Source of the DNA: Bifidobacterium crudilactis
Lineage (GTDB): Bacteria; Actinomycetota; Actinomycetes; Actinomycetales; Bifidobacteriaceae
Length of the DNA stretch: 59,106 nucleotides
Assembly (NCBI RefSeq): GCF_000738005.1
Contig: NZ_JHAL01000001.1
Location: forward strand, 1-59,106
Direction of reading: 5' to 3'
Shown here: one piece after another, positions 1 through 9,691 of the stretch
How the letters are laid out: each line of letters opens with the position of its first letter
Numbering within the stretch: position 1 is the stretch's first letter
Made by a program: the position numbers and the translations under genes
Notes under the pieces: model-generated
Databases searched by the model: none
What the model was told of the DNA's origin: nothing
The model's input: only the letters and a program-made list of their open reading frames with translations

Positions 1-408
1 GAAACTTTGCGTGACGAGCTTTTAATGAACAAAAGAAACCCCTTCAAATCAGTATTCACACAGTACTGCCCAAAAAAATGAATACCGTGTAGTATTCCCC
101 CGTTTTTAGAATAGCGGGTAGCCTGTGGCCTGTCAAAAGCCGTAACACGCCACATATCCCGCGCCCATACGACAACGAGGAGACCCGCTATGGGCGTTTC
201 CTCGCGCTCTAAGACCTGGTAACGATTGAGAAATTCACCAACACCTCACACGTTTCTGCGTCTGAAACGAGGCCAGCACCACTGTCGCCTTCGCAAGGTC
301 CGTAGTATCCCGGACTTCCTGAATCCCGGCAGAAACTGATGAAATCACCACGCAGCTCCTGCACGAACAGCGACATCACGGTCGGTTAGGAATTATCCAA
401 GACCGTGT
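1..408. other. Non-coding left edge with GTATTC/GAATAC operator-like repeats
   Basis: I see no convincing gene here. A perfect inverted repeat, GAATAC-CGTGTA-GTATTC, lies at 80-97. A related imperfect one, CAGTATTCACACAGTACTG, lies at 50-68, so the half-site GTATTC/GAATAC occurs three times within 50 bases. This looks like an operator for a gene whose body lies left of the window, but the gene and regulator are not visible. The segment 175-205 can fold into a short hairpin (CGAGGA paired with TCCTCG, with an inner CCC/GGG) and might end the leftward uvrA-like transcript. It lacks a clear T-run, so that is a guess. Confidence 0.4.
80..97. promoter_or_regulatory. Palindromic operator candidate GAATAC-N6-GTATTC
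   Basis: Two 6-base arms match perfectly around a 6-base centre. A third GTATTC half-site lies at 52-57 in the near-palindrome at 50-68. The size and spacing fit a dimeric helix-turn-helix repressor site. The regulated gene is presumably outside the window to the left. Confidence 0.45.
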
Positions 409-2668
409 CTACCGCTGAATTTCGGCTGTAAAGTACTTGCGCAACGCCTGAGCCGTGAACGAATTACCGTGCATAAGCAGTTGTTCCGGCGGGCCTTCAA
501 AGAGGACGTGCCCGCCGTCTGCCCCCCGCACCTGGTCCGACATCGACAATCCAGTCGGCCTGCCCGATGAATCTGAGATTGTGTTCTATGACGACGATGG
601 TGACCGACCTGTTGACAATCAAGGACTTGAGCAGGTCGATGATCTGCTGGATGTTTGATTCGTGCAACCCGCTGGTGGGCTCGTCCAGAACCAGCAGCTT
701 CGTGCTCTCGTTCATGAGGAACTTGGCCAGTTTCAGACGTTGCAGCTCACCACCCGAGAGGGTGTCCAGCGACTGCCCGATTGACAGATATGCGAGTCCG
801 ACCTCTTGCAGATGGCGCATGGCCGGCCCCAGTGATCTGGAATACAGTCGCTGAGCCTCTTGCGCCGTCAAGGCAAGGGCCTGCGCGATATTCAGCCCAT
901 GGTGACGATACCGTAATGCCTGTTTGGAGTATCGCGTTCCGTTGCAGTCTTCGCACACCGCCGAAGTGTCGGCCAGATAAGCGAGGTCTAGCGTAATCAC
1001 GCCCTTGCCCTTGCAAGTGGGGCATCTTCCTTCACCGTTGTATGAGAACAACGAGGGGTCTTGATTCGTGGCGCTTGCGAAATCGGAACGCAAGGCGTCG
1101 AAAACGCCCAGATAGGTGAGGAGATTCGAGCGGTGGGTCGTATGGATGGGTCGTTGATCCAGCAGTATTCCTTGCTGCTGTTTGAGCAAACCTTCCGACA
1201 CCAAGGTGCTTTTCCCTGAACCGGCGACGCCGGTTATCACGCTTAGCGCGTTCCTCGGAATTCTGGCGGAGACATTGACGAGATTATGTCTGGTGACGTT
1301 CTCGATTTCAATGAATTCACCATCTGCCGTCGAGCCTTGAGTCATCGTCCCGCGATTTCGCAGAGCATGGCCGGTTCCGGTGTCGCTGCCCAGCAGCCCA
1401 GAGTATGTACCTTGGAACGTTACCGTTCCCCCGTGGCTCCCTCCTCCGGGCCCCATATCGATGACATGGTCGGCGATGTTGATGAGCTCCGGGTCGTGAT
1501 CGACCATAACGAGAGTATTTCCCTTATCTCGCAACCCTTGGAATATTTGCGCCACACTCACGAGATCATGCGGATGAAGACCCACACTGGGTTCATCGAA
1601 GATATACAGCACATCGCTCAAGGGGCTGTTGAGATAGTTGGCCAGCTTGAGACGCTGCGCCTCGCCGCCGGAAAGCGTTGTCGTCACCCTATCCAGACTG
1701 AGATAGCCCAATCCCACCTTGACGAGATTATCTATCTTTGCGGTTATCTCCTTGACTATCACCGCCGATGAGCCGGCATCGATTCCGCTCATCCACTCAT
1801 GAAGCTGCCGAATGCTCATCGAACTGCACTCCGCAATGCTCGTTCCCTTGATTTTCGCGGAAAGCGCCTGCTCATTCAACCTCGTTCCCTTGCACGACGG
1901 GCATATTCCGGTCTGCGTGATTCGCATGATGTCATGCTCGTAGGTGCTTGAGTCCCGATTCATGATTGCCTCAATCCTCGGAATGAGACCTTCGTAGCTT
2001 GCGCTTTTATGCCATTGCGCCGACGGGTGCGCCGGTTTCTGCCGCTTCCCGTACAGCAGGAGCTCCAAGGTAGCAGCAGGCCAATCTTCGACCGGCATGT
2101 CATTGTCGAAGAAACCGGATTCCGTGTATCTCGTCAGTCTCCAACCCCCGGGTTGAAAGGTTGGGAAACGGATGGCCCCTTCCTTCAGGGTTTTAGACAT
2201 GTCAAGAAGAGATTTCGGGACGATGGTTCTCGTAAAACCAAGACCCTGACACGTCGTGCACATCCCCGACGGGGTATTGAAGGAATACGCCATCGAATAT
2301 CCGATGAAGGGTTTGGCGATACGGGAGAACAGCAGACGCAGTGCGGTGTATAGGTCGCTATACGTTCCCACGGTGGAACGTGCGTTTCCGCTGAGCTGTT
2401 GCTGACCGACCACCAGGGAAAAGGGCACATTATCTATCCGTCCGACCGTCGGTGCAGGATATTTCGGCAACAGTTGCTGAACATAGGCACTGTATGCCTT
2501 GTTCACGTTCCTCTGCGATTCCGCGGCGAGAGTCGAGAACACCAGCGAGGATTTTCCCGACCCTGATACACCCGTGACCGCCGTGATTCTGTGCTTGGGA
2601 ATGCGCACTGTGACATTCTTGAGATTGTTCGTACAGGCATTCTCGACAACGATATCGTGACTGCTCAT
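409..2668 (-). CDS. UvrA-like ABC ATPase (drug-resistance type), frameshifted near the 3' end
   Basis: This is a UvrA paralog of the short class that lacks the UvrB-binding insertion; relatives are linked to resistance against DNA-intercalating drugs. The first Walker A (GVSGSGKSS) is near residue 35 and the second (GVAGSGKST) near 480. Signatures LSGGEAQRLKLA and LSGGELQRLKLAK are present, as are CxxC zinc pairs such as CTTCQG, CPSCKG, CPTCKG and CEDCNG. As written, the frame stops at 497 after GPGAGGRRRARPL. Removing one base from the six C's at 522-527 restores the normal family ending (GPGAGADGGHVLFEGPPEQL...) to a stop at 409-411, giving about 752 residues. The start overlaps the upstream MarR stop by four bases (ATGA), so the two are translationally coupled. 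Whether the frameshift is real or a homopolymer error cannot be told from this sequence alone. Confidence 0.88.
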
Positions 2669-3108
2669 TTGGCAGACCTGCGATTGCGAAGCGCTGTCAC
2701 AAGCTTTTGCGACATTTTTTCGAACTGTACCTGCTCACTTGCCGTCCACACCGATCTCGCGACATCGGCCAGTTCCTGATGTTGACGATCGACGTTGCTA
2801 ATGAAAGCCTGGCCGGAAGCAGACAGGTTTGTCTGCAGTTCTCGTCGGTCACCCGTGCCCGGCACCTGATCGACGTAGCCAAGCGATTTCAGCTCGCCAA
2901 GATTCTTGGACAGTTTTGAACGCGTGATTCCCAAACGCTGACTCAATGCGGAAGGTAGAACCGAGCCCTCCGTCAATGCGAACATGATGTCGTATTGCAA
3001 CCACGTTATGCCTTGCGGATTCACACGATTTCTCTCGGCCACGAATTCGCATTGCAACAGCATGAGAGCCGAGTTGAAGGAAGCGGAAGACCCGTCATTT
3101 GATTTCAT
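2665..3108 (-). CDS. MarR-family transcriptional regulator
   Basis: A 147-residue winged-helix regulator. The core includes GITWLQYDIMFAL, the recognition region SALSQRLGITRSKLSKNLGEL, and the wing DQVPGTGDRRELQTNLS, which contains the DxR pattern typical of MarR proteins. I prefer the ATG at 3108 (MKSNDG); an in-frame ATG at 3150 would add MMIHYSFIYDIVSN, but that stretch overlaps the promoter-like repeats. The gene overlaps the UvrA paralog by ATGA and probably represses the pair in response to a drug-like ligand. No strong Shine-Dalgarno precedes 3108, so a leaderless or alternative start is possible. Confidence 0.87.
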   Translation of the reverse strand: MKSNDGSSASFNSALMLLQCEFVAERNRVNPQGITWLQYDIMFALTEGSVLPSALSQRLGITRSKLSKNLGELKSLGYVDQVPGTGDRRELQTNLSASGQAFISNVDRQHQELADVARSVWTASEQVQFEKMSQKLVTALRNRRSAK

Positions 3109-3348
3109 ATTGGAAACTATATCATAAATGAAACTATAATGAATCATCATATTGACAGGCTCGCCCCAGATGCCCGACCTTCACGCTGCGGCAAGTCAAT
3201 ATGCACGGAACCGCCCTCCGCTCCGATCGATACAACTCAATCACGGAAACTCGGATGGTTCTTCGTCAGTGGCCTCAACATGACCGAATACCAGTGCGCG
3301 GTGCCTGTCGTACCGTTTCGCAGCGCAGGAACAGGCCAGCACAAGGAG

Positions 3349-3382
3349 AGGCCCACCACCCCACAATCGGAGTGGCGGGCCT
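3349..3382 (-). terminator. Candidate hairpin (second of a pair)
   Basis: AGGCCCACCAC and GTGGCGGGCCT form an 11-base stem with one mismatch and a 12-base loop. It has no T-run. It lies 39 bases beyond the perfect hairpin at 3421-3458, so the two may act together to end the adhesin transcript. Confidence 0.3.
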
Positions 3383-3420
3383 CAACGCGAAAGGCATTCG
3401 TGATCCTACCGCGTTCAAGA

Positions 3421-3458
3421 CGTGGGCAGTGTCTCGTCATGCTCGGTTACTGCCCACG
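3421..3458 (-). terminator. Perfect 10-bp inverted repeat after the adhesin gene
   Basis: CGTGGGCAGT (3421-3430) pairs perfectly with ACTGCCCACG (3449-3458) across an 18-base loop. It starts 11 bases after the adhesin stop codon. No U-tract follows on the minus strand, so it may be a 3'-end-stabilising or weak terminator hairpin rather than a canonical intrinsic terminator. Confidence 0.45.
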
Positions 3459-3469
3459 CATGTTGGCGA

Positions 3470-5257
3470 TTATCTTTTGGAACGCTTTCTTGAGGACAGC
3501 AGGATCCCCGCACCTGCGACTGCCAACGCCAGCATCGCTCCAATCGCCGCATACACTTGGGCGCCGGTCTTTGCAAGTGTCCCACCGTTGCTCTTTGCAG
3601 GTGGATTGTTCCCAGGAACAACGACTTTACCTGGCGTATGGGTGTTGGTGATGTCGAAACCCTCGACCGTGGCGGTGTACCCGTCAACGGCATCCTCACT
3701 GACCGTGTACTGAATCAGTTTTCCACCATCGAACTTGGGAAGATTCTCAAACGCATACCGCCAGCCATCAGCCGCGGAAACCCGCTTGGACTCCACCTTC
3801 ACACCATTCGCCAACACATTGACCACAACATGATCAGGACGAAGACCATCACGATTACCATCATCATTCCAAGACTTCACACCCGCAACACCAACCACCT
3901 CAGGAATTCTCTTATTCACCACCGTTTTGGTCACTGCATGATCCGAGGTGAAATCTCCTGCAACGACCTTGATTGGCGTGGCATCCAACTGGTACCCATC
4001 CGGTGCCACGGTCTCGATCAGGGTGTAGCTGGTTTTGAGAACACCATGGAGCTCTCCGTTGCCATTCGCGTCGGTTGTTATCTTACCGACCTCAGCGCCC
4101 GTTGCGTCTCGGGTCACCGAGAAGACGGCACCGGCCAGGGGGCTGTTCCCTTCATCTGTCTTGTGTATCCGTATGGTAAAGACACTGCCCTCGCCTTGAC
4201 CACCAGAAACGGTATATCTAACGTTCGTGGTGGTGTCTTTGATGACGGTCTCATGCGACAGCAGCTCTGCCTTATTGGCGAATACCTCACCATCTATAGG
4301 CGTATACGAAAGCTTGACGGAATAGGAGATTTTGAAACCATCCGAAGCGGCATAGTCACCGAGCTTGACATTCATTCCCTTGCCGTCAGCATCTATTGTG
4401 CTGGCGTACGAAGATGTCACATCGGTGACATCCGAAAATCCCCAGCCGGACGTGTTGTCATTCCAAACCCACCGGCCTTTGGTCACCTGAATCGAACCTG
4501 GGACGATGGTGCCGCCATCGAACTGCAACCTGTCGCTTACAGATGCATCCGTCCGTGCCGTGCCATCCCTGTTCACGTAAATCGAATAGGTCAATGTGCC
4601 ATCATTATTGAACCATCCGGACTTCCCGATAGGCGCATAATTGGGCTTATCGGGACCCGTATAGTTCACATCACCCGCATGAACGACCTTGCCGTCGATG
4701 GTGAGATTTATCGGCACGCTCGTGGCTTCCTTTACCACAGTGGAGTCAACGCGCGTGTAGAAGAAGAACGATCCCTTGACATCGGAATGCGTATCAACGT
4801 ACGGAGCATAGGTGATAATCAAGGTCTTCGTAGACGCATCGACCGTCACCGATGCCACCACACTCCCATCTGATGACTTCAAATCAAATGATGAGGTCGC
4901 CTCCAGGGTCAGCTGATCAGGAAGCTTTATAGTCGTCGTATCCCCGGATTTGACATCTTTCCCGGAAAGATCGAAATCTCCGTTGATGCGAAAATCATCC
5001 CATCTACCCACATTTGGGGAAGAATTACCATTTGTGCCTGTGACCGAAAAATTATTCAGCACCCCGGTAATTTCGGCCGCATCAGCCACAGCACCTGATA
5101 GCGTCATTGCAAGCAGGCACAAGAAACTTGTCACCACGAGAAAGATCCTGCGGAACAGAGATCCTTTCGCATTTACATCTGATTCAGAGTCCCCACTCCG
5201 AAAAAACGGAGAAAGTCCTTTTGCTCGGGCTCCCACGTCTGAATTCAATCGAATCAT
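3470..5257 (-). CDS. Sortase-anchored collagen-adhesin/SpaA-like surface protein (LAKTG)
   Basis: This 595-residue cell-wall protein has a long, late signal peptide (residues about 36-61, RRIFLVVTSFLCLLAMTLSG then ADAAE). Next come an adhesin-type N-terminal region (about 62-350), a SpaA/prealbumin-fold domain (about 355-450; ETVAPDGYQLDATP) and a CnaB-like domain (about 459-550; GVKSWNDDGNRDG). The sorting signal LAKTG is at about 561, followed by a hydrophobic helix and RKRSKR. The start at 5257 (MIRLNS) has GGGGATGGGGATAAT just upstream; a further in-frame ATG at 5317 has no support. Family knowledge suggests adhesion to host or matrix protein, with isopeptide-stabilised domains. No sortase or other pilin gene is adjacent, so it is probably a monomeric adhesin anchored by a housekeeping sortase. 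Confidence 0.88.
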   Translation of the reverse strand: MIRLNSDVGARAKGLSPFFRSGDSESDVNAKGSLFRRIFLVVTSFLCLLAMTLSGAVADAAEITGVLNNFSVTGTNGNSSPNVGRWDDFRINGDFDLSGKDVKSGDTTTIKLPDQLTLEATSSFDLKSSDGSVVASVTVDASTKTLIITYAPYVDTHSDVKGSFFFYTRVDSTVVKEATSVPINLTIDGKVVHAGDVNYTGPDKPNYAPIGKSGWFNNDGTLTYSIYVNRDGTARTDASVSDRLQFDGGTIVPGSIQVTKGRWVWNDNTSGWGFSDVTDVTSSYASTIDADGKGMNVKLGDYAASDGFKISYSVKLSYTPIDGEVFANKAELLSHETVIKDTTTNVRYTVSGGQGEGSVFTIRIHKTDEGNSPLAGAVFSVTRDATGAEVGKITTDANGNGELHGVLKTSYTLIETVAPDGYQLDATPIKVVAGDFTSDHAVTKTVVNKRIPEVVGVAGVKSWNDDGNRDGLRPDHVVVNVLANGVKVESKRVSAADGWRYAFENLPKFDGGKLIQYTVSEDAVDGYTATVEGFDITNTHTPGKVVVPGNNPPAKSNGGTLAKTGAQVYAAIGAMLALAVAGAGILLSSRKRSKR

Positions 5258-5495
5258 ATTATCCCCATCCCCTAGAAAAACCCAACAGAACAAGCTTATC
5301 ATGGGCGTAAATTCCAAAACCGGGCCCCGGAGAAGCCCTTTCGCCCGCGATTACATCATTTTGGATCCGCTCGGTTTACGGCAAACCACACCGGAATATT
5401 CTGAGGACTGCATGTTGGTTCTCAACTTCTGCAACAGAAGATTGTCTATCTACGAGGACAAAAGCATTACCATGTCAGCACTTAAGGAGAGTGTG

Positions 5496-6821
5496 ATGAA
5501 GATTCTTATATCAACTATTTTCCAGGACGCCGGTGAAGCCACTAGGGCATTGCGCATGGCCGGCATCATTCGCCGGTACGCCCCGGTCGACAAGCCGGTC
5601 GACATCGCGTTCGTATCACGGGGAGGCGGATTCAACCAGCTTGCCGAGGACTCCGGGTTCAGGATAATATCCGCAAAACCACATATCACGCATGCAAATT
5701 TCCATGATGAGTTTCATACGGCATTCGGTGATCTGATAGGTGACCTGCAGGTCGCCAAAGCATTGCTGCAAGGCGAGATCGAGGTGTACAAGCGTGAATC
5801 ACCCGATGTCATTGTCAACGGTTTCTTTCCCGTCTCGACGATTGCCAGACGCATGGCATGCAGCAGCGCAATCGGCATCTCTTTCCTGCCGCTACCCCTG
5901 GTGAGAAGGTTCACCCAAGAGGTCACCCGATTCCCCGAGGAATCGGCTCTCTCACGACTGCCCGAGAGCCTTCAGAGAGCCATCATGCGATGTATTCCGA
6001 CTAAAGCGAAGTGCGCCAATCCTGCTTTGAGACATCGGACACTTGCCCGCGCGGCGTATGAAATGGGATGTTCGGAAAAGCTCGACAACATTTTCGATAT
6101 GCTCTCCTCTCGATGCTATCTCATCAACGATTATTCGATTTTCTATGATGCGGACAGCTACGGCGAGAACGTCGTATTCACAGGTCCTTTGATTCCACAG
6201 ACCACAGAGAGCTCGATCTCCGATCCCGGCGTGCTGAAGGCACTCTCACTGAGCAATCACAGGAAAAAAGTCTTCTGCTCATTGGGAAGTGTGGGGAGTA
6301 AGGAGTTGTTGCAGGAAATCGTAGCCATGCTCAATTCTCCGCAAGGTCTCGATCTCGGTGGTGTTATTAGAGTGCCCAAGGAAACCTGTGATCTTGCCGA
6401 AGCTAAACGGATGCTCCACAACCGCCACATGTATATGACCGATAGCTTCCTGCCTGCTCGGCATCTCTGCCGACAAGTCGATGCGGTCATCTGTCATGGA
6501 GGGCAAGGCACATTACAGACTGCCATACAAGGTGGCGCTCCTGTAATCGGCGTAGCCATGCAACCTGAGCAGGAAATAAACCTACAGCATCTCGCAGATT
6601 TCGGTGCCGCAATCAAGATCAGCAGAAGACACTGGAACGCGGTGAACATTGGCACGGCGGTTGACAGAGTGCTTTCTGAGCCAGGATTCCGCATTCAATC
6701 GCGCAAACTGGAACTCATCGCCGAGAACACCGATACGGAAAAAATCATCGGCACACGGTTCTGGAAGGTCGCAGGAGATCCGAAGCGGGTACGACAGAAC
6801 CTTCCTGCGGTAGATCTCTGA
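5496..6821 (+). CDS. UDP-glycosyltransferase-like protein (GT1/MGT type)
   Basis: A 441-residue GT-B glycosyltransferase. It opens with MKILISTIFQDAGEATRAL, a typical N-terminal Rossmann start for sugar transferases acting on small acceptors. The C-terminal nucleotide-sugar-binding signature is clear near residue 330: DAVICHGGQGTLQTAIQGG followed by PVIGVAMQPEQEINLQ. I chose the ATG at 5496 because AAGGAGAG ends five bases upstream; longer in-frame starts reach back into the divergent adhesin gene. The acceptor is unknown; lipids, antibiotics and other natural products are typical for the family. It is divergent from the adhesin gene, with 238 bases between, so it could also act on cell-surface material, but that is only a guess from position. 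Confidence 0.82.
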   Translation: MKILISTIFQDAGEATRALRMAGIIRRYAPVDKPVDIAFVSRGGGFNQLAEDSGFRIISAKPHITHANFHDEFHTAFGDLIGDLQVAKALLQGEIEVYKRESPDVIVNGFFPVSTIARRMACSSAIGISFLPLPLVRRFTQEVTRFPEESALSRLPESLQRAIMRCIPTKAKCANPALRHRTLARAAYEMGCSEKLDNIFDMLSSRCYLINDYSIFYDADSYGENVVFTGPLIPQTTESSISDPGVLKALSLSNHRKKVFCSLGSVGSKELLQEIVAMLNSPQGLDLGGVIRVPKETCDLAEAKRMLHNRHMYMTDSFLPARHLCRQVDAVICHGGQGTLQTAIQGGAPVIGVAMQPEQEINLQHLADFGAAIKISRRHWNAVNIGTAVDRVLSEPGFRIQSRKLELIAENTDTEKIIGTRFWKVAGDPKRVRQNLPAVDL

Positions 6822-7032
6822 TATGGCACGAGATTACCCGAAGTCTTGCCTCGGCCCGTCTCATCGCCCCACTCCGATGTGCCGTTTGGCCGCCTCATTT
6901 TCAGTGCCGCAGTTGCATCCGAAACATTCGCATGTCGCTATACAAACCGCACCCGTCACATGGCGCCCCCGAGGCTCCCAAGCAAAATACCCGCCCTGCG
7001 CTTGCCTGCGTAATGGGGTATCGATCAGCCGG

Positions 7033-7278
7033 CTACTTGAGCCGTTGTTCCGCCTCGGCCCTAGCCTCTTCAACGATTTTTCTGACATCTGATCGCTTGA
7101 ATATCCATCCTATGGCGATGCCGATCACCAGGCTCACAAGGATAAGGACCAATGCCGGCATCCTTACAGAAAAGATAAGGAAATTGACCTCAACCGAATG
7201 CCAGTTGAAAAAGGCGAACAGCACAACTATCACAAGAACGGCAATCGCACATATCTGCTTTAACGAAATATTCTTCAT
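7033..7278 (-). CDS. LapA-domain small membrane protein (DUF1049)
   Basis: An 81-residue inner-membrane protein with two transmembrane helices (about 8-27 and 40-60) and a charged coiled tail ending EEARAEAEQRLK. The spacing and the NWHSVEVNFLIFSVRMPALVLI region match the LapA/DUF1049 family. The start at 7278 follows AAGGAG with five bases of spacing; a GTG at 7284 overlaps that site and is less likely. In Gram-negatives LapA helps lipopolysaccharide assembly, but in an actinobacterium that role cannot apply and the function is unknown. It appears to be monocistronic. Confidence 0.8.
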   Translation of the reverse strand: MKNISLKQICAIAVLVIVVLFAFFNWHSVEVNFLIFSVRMPALVLILVSLVIGIAIGWIFKRSDVRKIVEEARAEAEQRLK

Positions 7279-7963
7279 CTTCACTCCTTACAACAATCCT
7301 GTCGTCAGTAACCAATCATCAGCTTGGACCAGAACTTGGGTGCCGCTGCATGCACCTCATCCCGATATCTTCTAGCGTAGCTTGTATTAGAACTCCTGAT
7401 CCAGCCCCCGCGACTTGCAGGCACACCACGACTGTCATCAACGGCACCAAGGCGCTGCCTGCAGATACTGAACTACTCGTGCGGAGGATGAGGGAGGGCA
7501 TGTATTTTCCGCCTGCCTCCGATCATCGGATGACTCACTCGCCTTTTGCTGAGCAGCGATGACCCCTTGGCCTCTAGTCTCCTGTGTGTCGATCGAAATC
7601 AGGCCAGTCAGAGCCTCGGACCCGCTTTCGACGTTCAGCCCTGCTTCCTGCAACTCGGTGTTGTCGCCTCGGTGATTGAATATCCACACTTCCCAAACAC
7701 GCGATGCCACAGCGGAGCAGGCCGAAAAAGGATCAAACTCCTACACCGGCAGTTGTCCCCCTCCTCAGGAAGATCGAACAAACCACATAGACAAGGTGCA
7801 CGGTTCCTCGGCACTGCGCAACGCAGGAAACCCAGGGCGTATGACGCCGAATCCCAATCAGGTGAATGCCTCTCAATCAACTGCCGACCATCAGGCATTG
7901 AGGAGCCATCCAGGAGGCAAACACCGGAAGCGGTCAGTACCTTGTTCGGCAGTCTGACTGATA
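7279..7963. other. Long gap without a recognisable gene
   Basis: Nearly 700 bases separate the LapA-like gene from the membrane-protein gene at 7964. Open frames exist on both strands (for example 7546-7986 plus and 7438-7710 minus), but they overlap each other, lack good ribosome binding sites and resemble nothing I know. The LapA promoter must lie within about 100 bases of 7278. The rest could be a decayed gene or simply intergenic. Confidence 0.4.
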
Positions 7964-8407
7964 TCAGTTCTTGCGGTGATGCTTGAGCACCCAAGCCAGA
8001 GTCGTGGCTCCGGCAAACAAGAGTGCGTATATACTCACCGTTATCACGACATCCATGACGGGAGCACTCCACAATGATGGGAGAAGCTGCCGCATCCCAT
8101 CACGCGTGAAGAAGCCGATGGTGACATGCAGCAGCAGACCAAGCCCGTTAATCCACTGGATGCGATTCAGCCAGTCGGCTGTATTCATCCTATTTCCCGC
8201 GGGCTCACCCGTGAAATTGACATAGGCAAAGCCGCCCAGGGCAAACACATTCAGCAACAACGGCACCCGCCAAACCGGCGACAGGCCACGGCTGCCGGCA
8301 AGCGCGGCAAGTGCTCCGACAATAGCTATGAGCACCGCCCAACCGCATACGCCTTCCAGGAATCTGTGTCGCTGAAAAAAGTCATACATACCAAGCAATC
8401 CCGTCAC
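7964..8407 (-). CDS. Hypothetical membrane protein, about four TM helices
   Basis: A 147-residue hydrophobic protein. Helices are visible near residues 20-40 (WAVLIAIVGALAALAG), 47-65 (VPLLLNVFALGGFAYVNF), 85-105 and 115-140 (VVITVSIYALLFAGATTLAW). It starts MTGLLGMYDFFQRHRFLEG; the internal ATG at position 7 (MYDFFQ) is an alternative start. The tail LKHHRKN is positively charged and probably cytoplasmic. I do not recognise the family. No operon partner is evident: the gene to its right is transcribed the other way. Confidence 0.6.
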   Translation of the reverse strand: MTGLLGMYDFFQRHRFLEGVCGWAVLIAIVGALAALAGSRGLSPVWRVPLLLNVFALGGFAYVNFTGEPAGNRMNTADWLNRIQWINGLGLLLHVTIGFFTRDGMRQLLPSLWSAPVMDVVITVSIYALLFAGATTLAWVLKHHRKN

Positions 8408-8709
8408 TCAACCATCTGCTCGAACGACACACCCCTGAGCCGTCACCGGCACAGCATCACATCAACTTGAACCATGAAATGCACAACAACCCACACTACA
8501 CAAAGCATCCATCTGCCACCCAGCCGAGCGTGCCTCGTCGTGCGGCACTTCGGGCACTCCACCAGACTCTGCACAAGCACGAGGTCAGGCTTTCCTGCAC
8601 TTCATCGGAAGCCGTGTCGCCGGGATTCACAACATATAATGCAGTGGTCAAGGCATCAACAGAGTTGCCGATTCGGGGAACAAACTTGGGGATAACAGGA
8701 GAACATCGC

Positions 8710-9561
8710 ATGAAGATTCAACACCTGGGGACGGCAGCCGCCGAGAGGATTCCGGGAATATTCTGCAAATGCGACACCTGCAACAACGCAAGAAGGATCG
8801 GAGGCCGGGCCGTACGTACCCAGTCCCAGGCCGTCGTGGACGACACCGTGCTCCTGGATTTCCCGGGCGACACCTACCTGCACTATATTCGCGACAATTT
8901 CCCTTTGCCAGATATCCGCACGCTGCTCATCACGCATTGGCATTCCGATCACTTCTACGGCGAGGACCTGGCCTACCGCATGGGCAAGGGCATGTACGCC
9001 GATTGCAACGACTCGCATATGGACGTCTACGGCTCGCAGACCGTCAGAGGATTCTACGACAGGGCATTCTTCCTCGAACAGCATCACGACGACGATATGC
9101 TGTCCTTCCACACCATCGTCCCCGGCCAATCCTTCCAAGTAGAGAACGGCACTTACACAATCCATGTTTTCGAGGCGGCACACGGCCAGTACAGCGGCGA
9201 CTGCGTGTTCTATGCCATCAGCGACGGCACGAAATCACTGCTCTACGCCCACGACACCGGCTACTTCTCCGAAGCAACATGGCAACAACTTCGGGAGGCC
9301 GGGCTCAAATACGACTATGTCTCCCTGGATTGCACTCTGGCGATGACCCCACTGCCGGAGGTCGGGGTGCCACACATGAACTTCGACCAGAACCTCAAAG
9401 TACGAGAAACCATGTGCCAGCTGGGTCTGGCGGACGACTGCACCATATTCGTCGCAAACCACTTCTCCCACCATGGCTTCGAAGGCTACGAAGACTTCAC
9501 TCCTCGGGCCGAAAGCGAGCATTTCGTCGTCAGCTACGACGGCATGACCTGTTCCTTCTGA
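8710..9561 (+). CDS. MBL-fold metallo-hydrolase, PhnP-like
   Basis: A 283-residue metallo-beta-lactamase-fold enzyme. The metal-binding motif HWHSDHFYGEDL (HxHxDH) is near residue 78, further ligands are plausible in HVFEAAHGQYSGD, YAHDTGYF and NHFSHHG, and the Cys-rich loop CKCDTCNNARR near residue 22 is like the PhnP subgroup. PhnP acts as a cyclic phosphodiesterase in phosphonate use; the substrate here is unknown and no phn genes are adjacent. The ATG at 8710 is preceded by AGGAG at a good distance. The frame stays open back to 8467, but that extension has no ribosome binding site and is not conserved-looking. Confidence 0.82.
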   Translation: MKIQHLGTAAAERIPGIFCKCDTCNNARRIGGRAVRTQSQAVVDDTVLLDFPGDTYLHYIRDNFPLPDIRTLLITHWHSDHFYGEDLAYRMGKGMYADCNDSHMDVYGSQTVRGFYDRAFFLEQHHDDDMLSFHTIVPGQSFQVENGTYTIHVFEAAHGQYSGDCVFYAISDGTKSLLYAHDTGYFSEATWQQLREAGLKYDYVSLDCTLAMTPLPEVGVPHMNFDQNLKVRETMCQLGLADDCTIFVANHFSHHGFEGYEDFTPRAESEHFVVSYDGMTCSF

Positions 9562-9691
9562 CAATCGCACACCGACAGCGGAGCTATGAACGGTGAACGC
9601 ATTCCGGTCATGAGCAGGTCAACAAGACCACGGCTCAGAGAGGACAAAGCAAGACGTTGTTGTCGAGTGGATGGCTGACCCGTTTATCGCA

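Larger units (their letters stand above)
3109..3469. other. Intergenic region: MarR promoter and adhesin 3' hairpins
   Basis: No gene is supported. Next to the marR start the AT-rich stretch 3109-3150 holds, on the minus strand, two copies of ATAGTTTC about 18 bases apart together with TATGAT. That fits a promoter with overlapping MarR sites. The left-moving adhesin transcript (stop at 3470) runs into two hairpins at 3421-3458 and 3349-3382. Confidence 0.5.

Noticed and set aside
3557..4873. Plus-strand frame opposite the adhesin gene
   Set aside because: The adhesin on the minus strand has signal peptide, domains and a sorting motif; the other frame has none.
8467..8709. Upstream extension of the metallo-hydrolase frame
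   Set aside because: The conserved protein starts at 8710 with a good AGGAG site; the extension looks non-coding.
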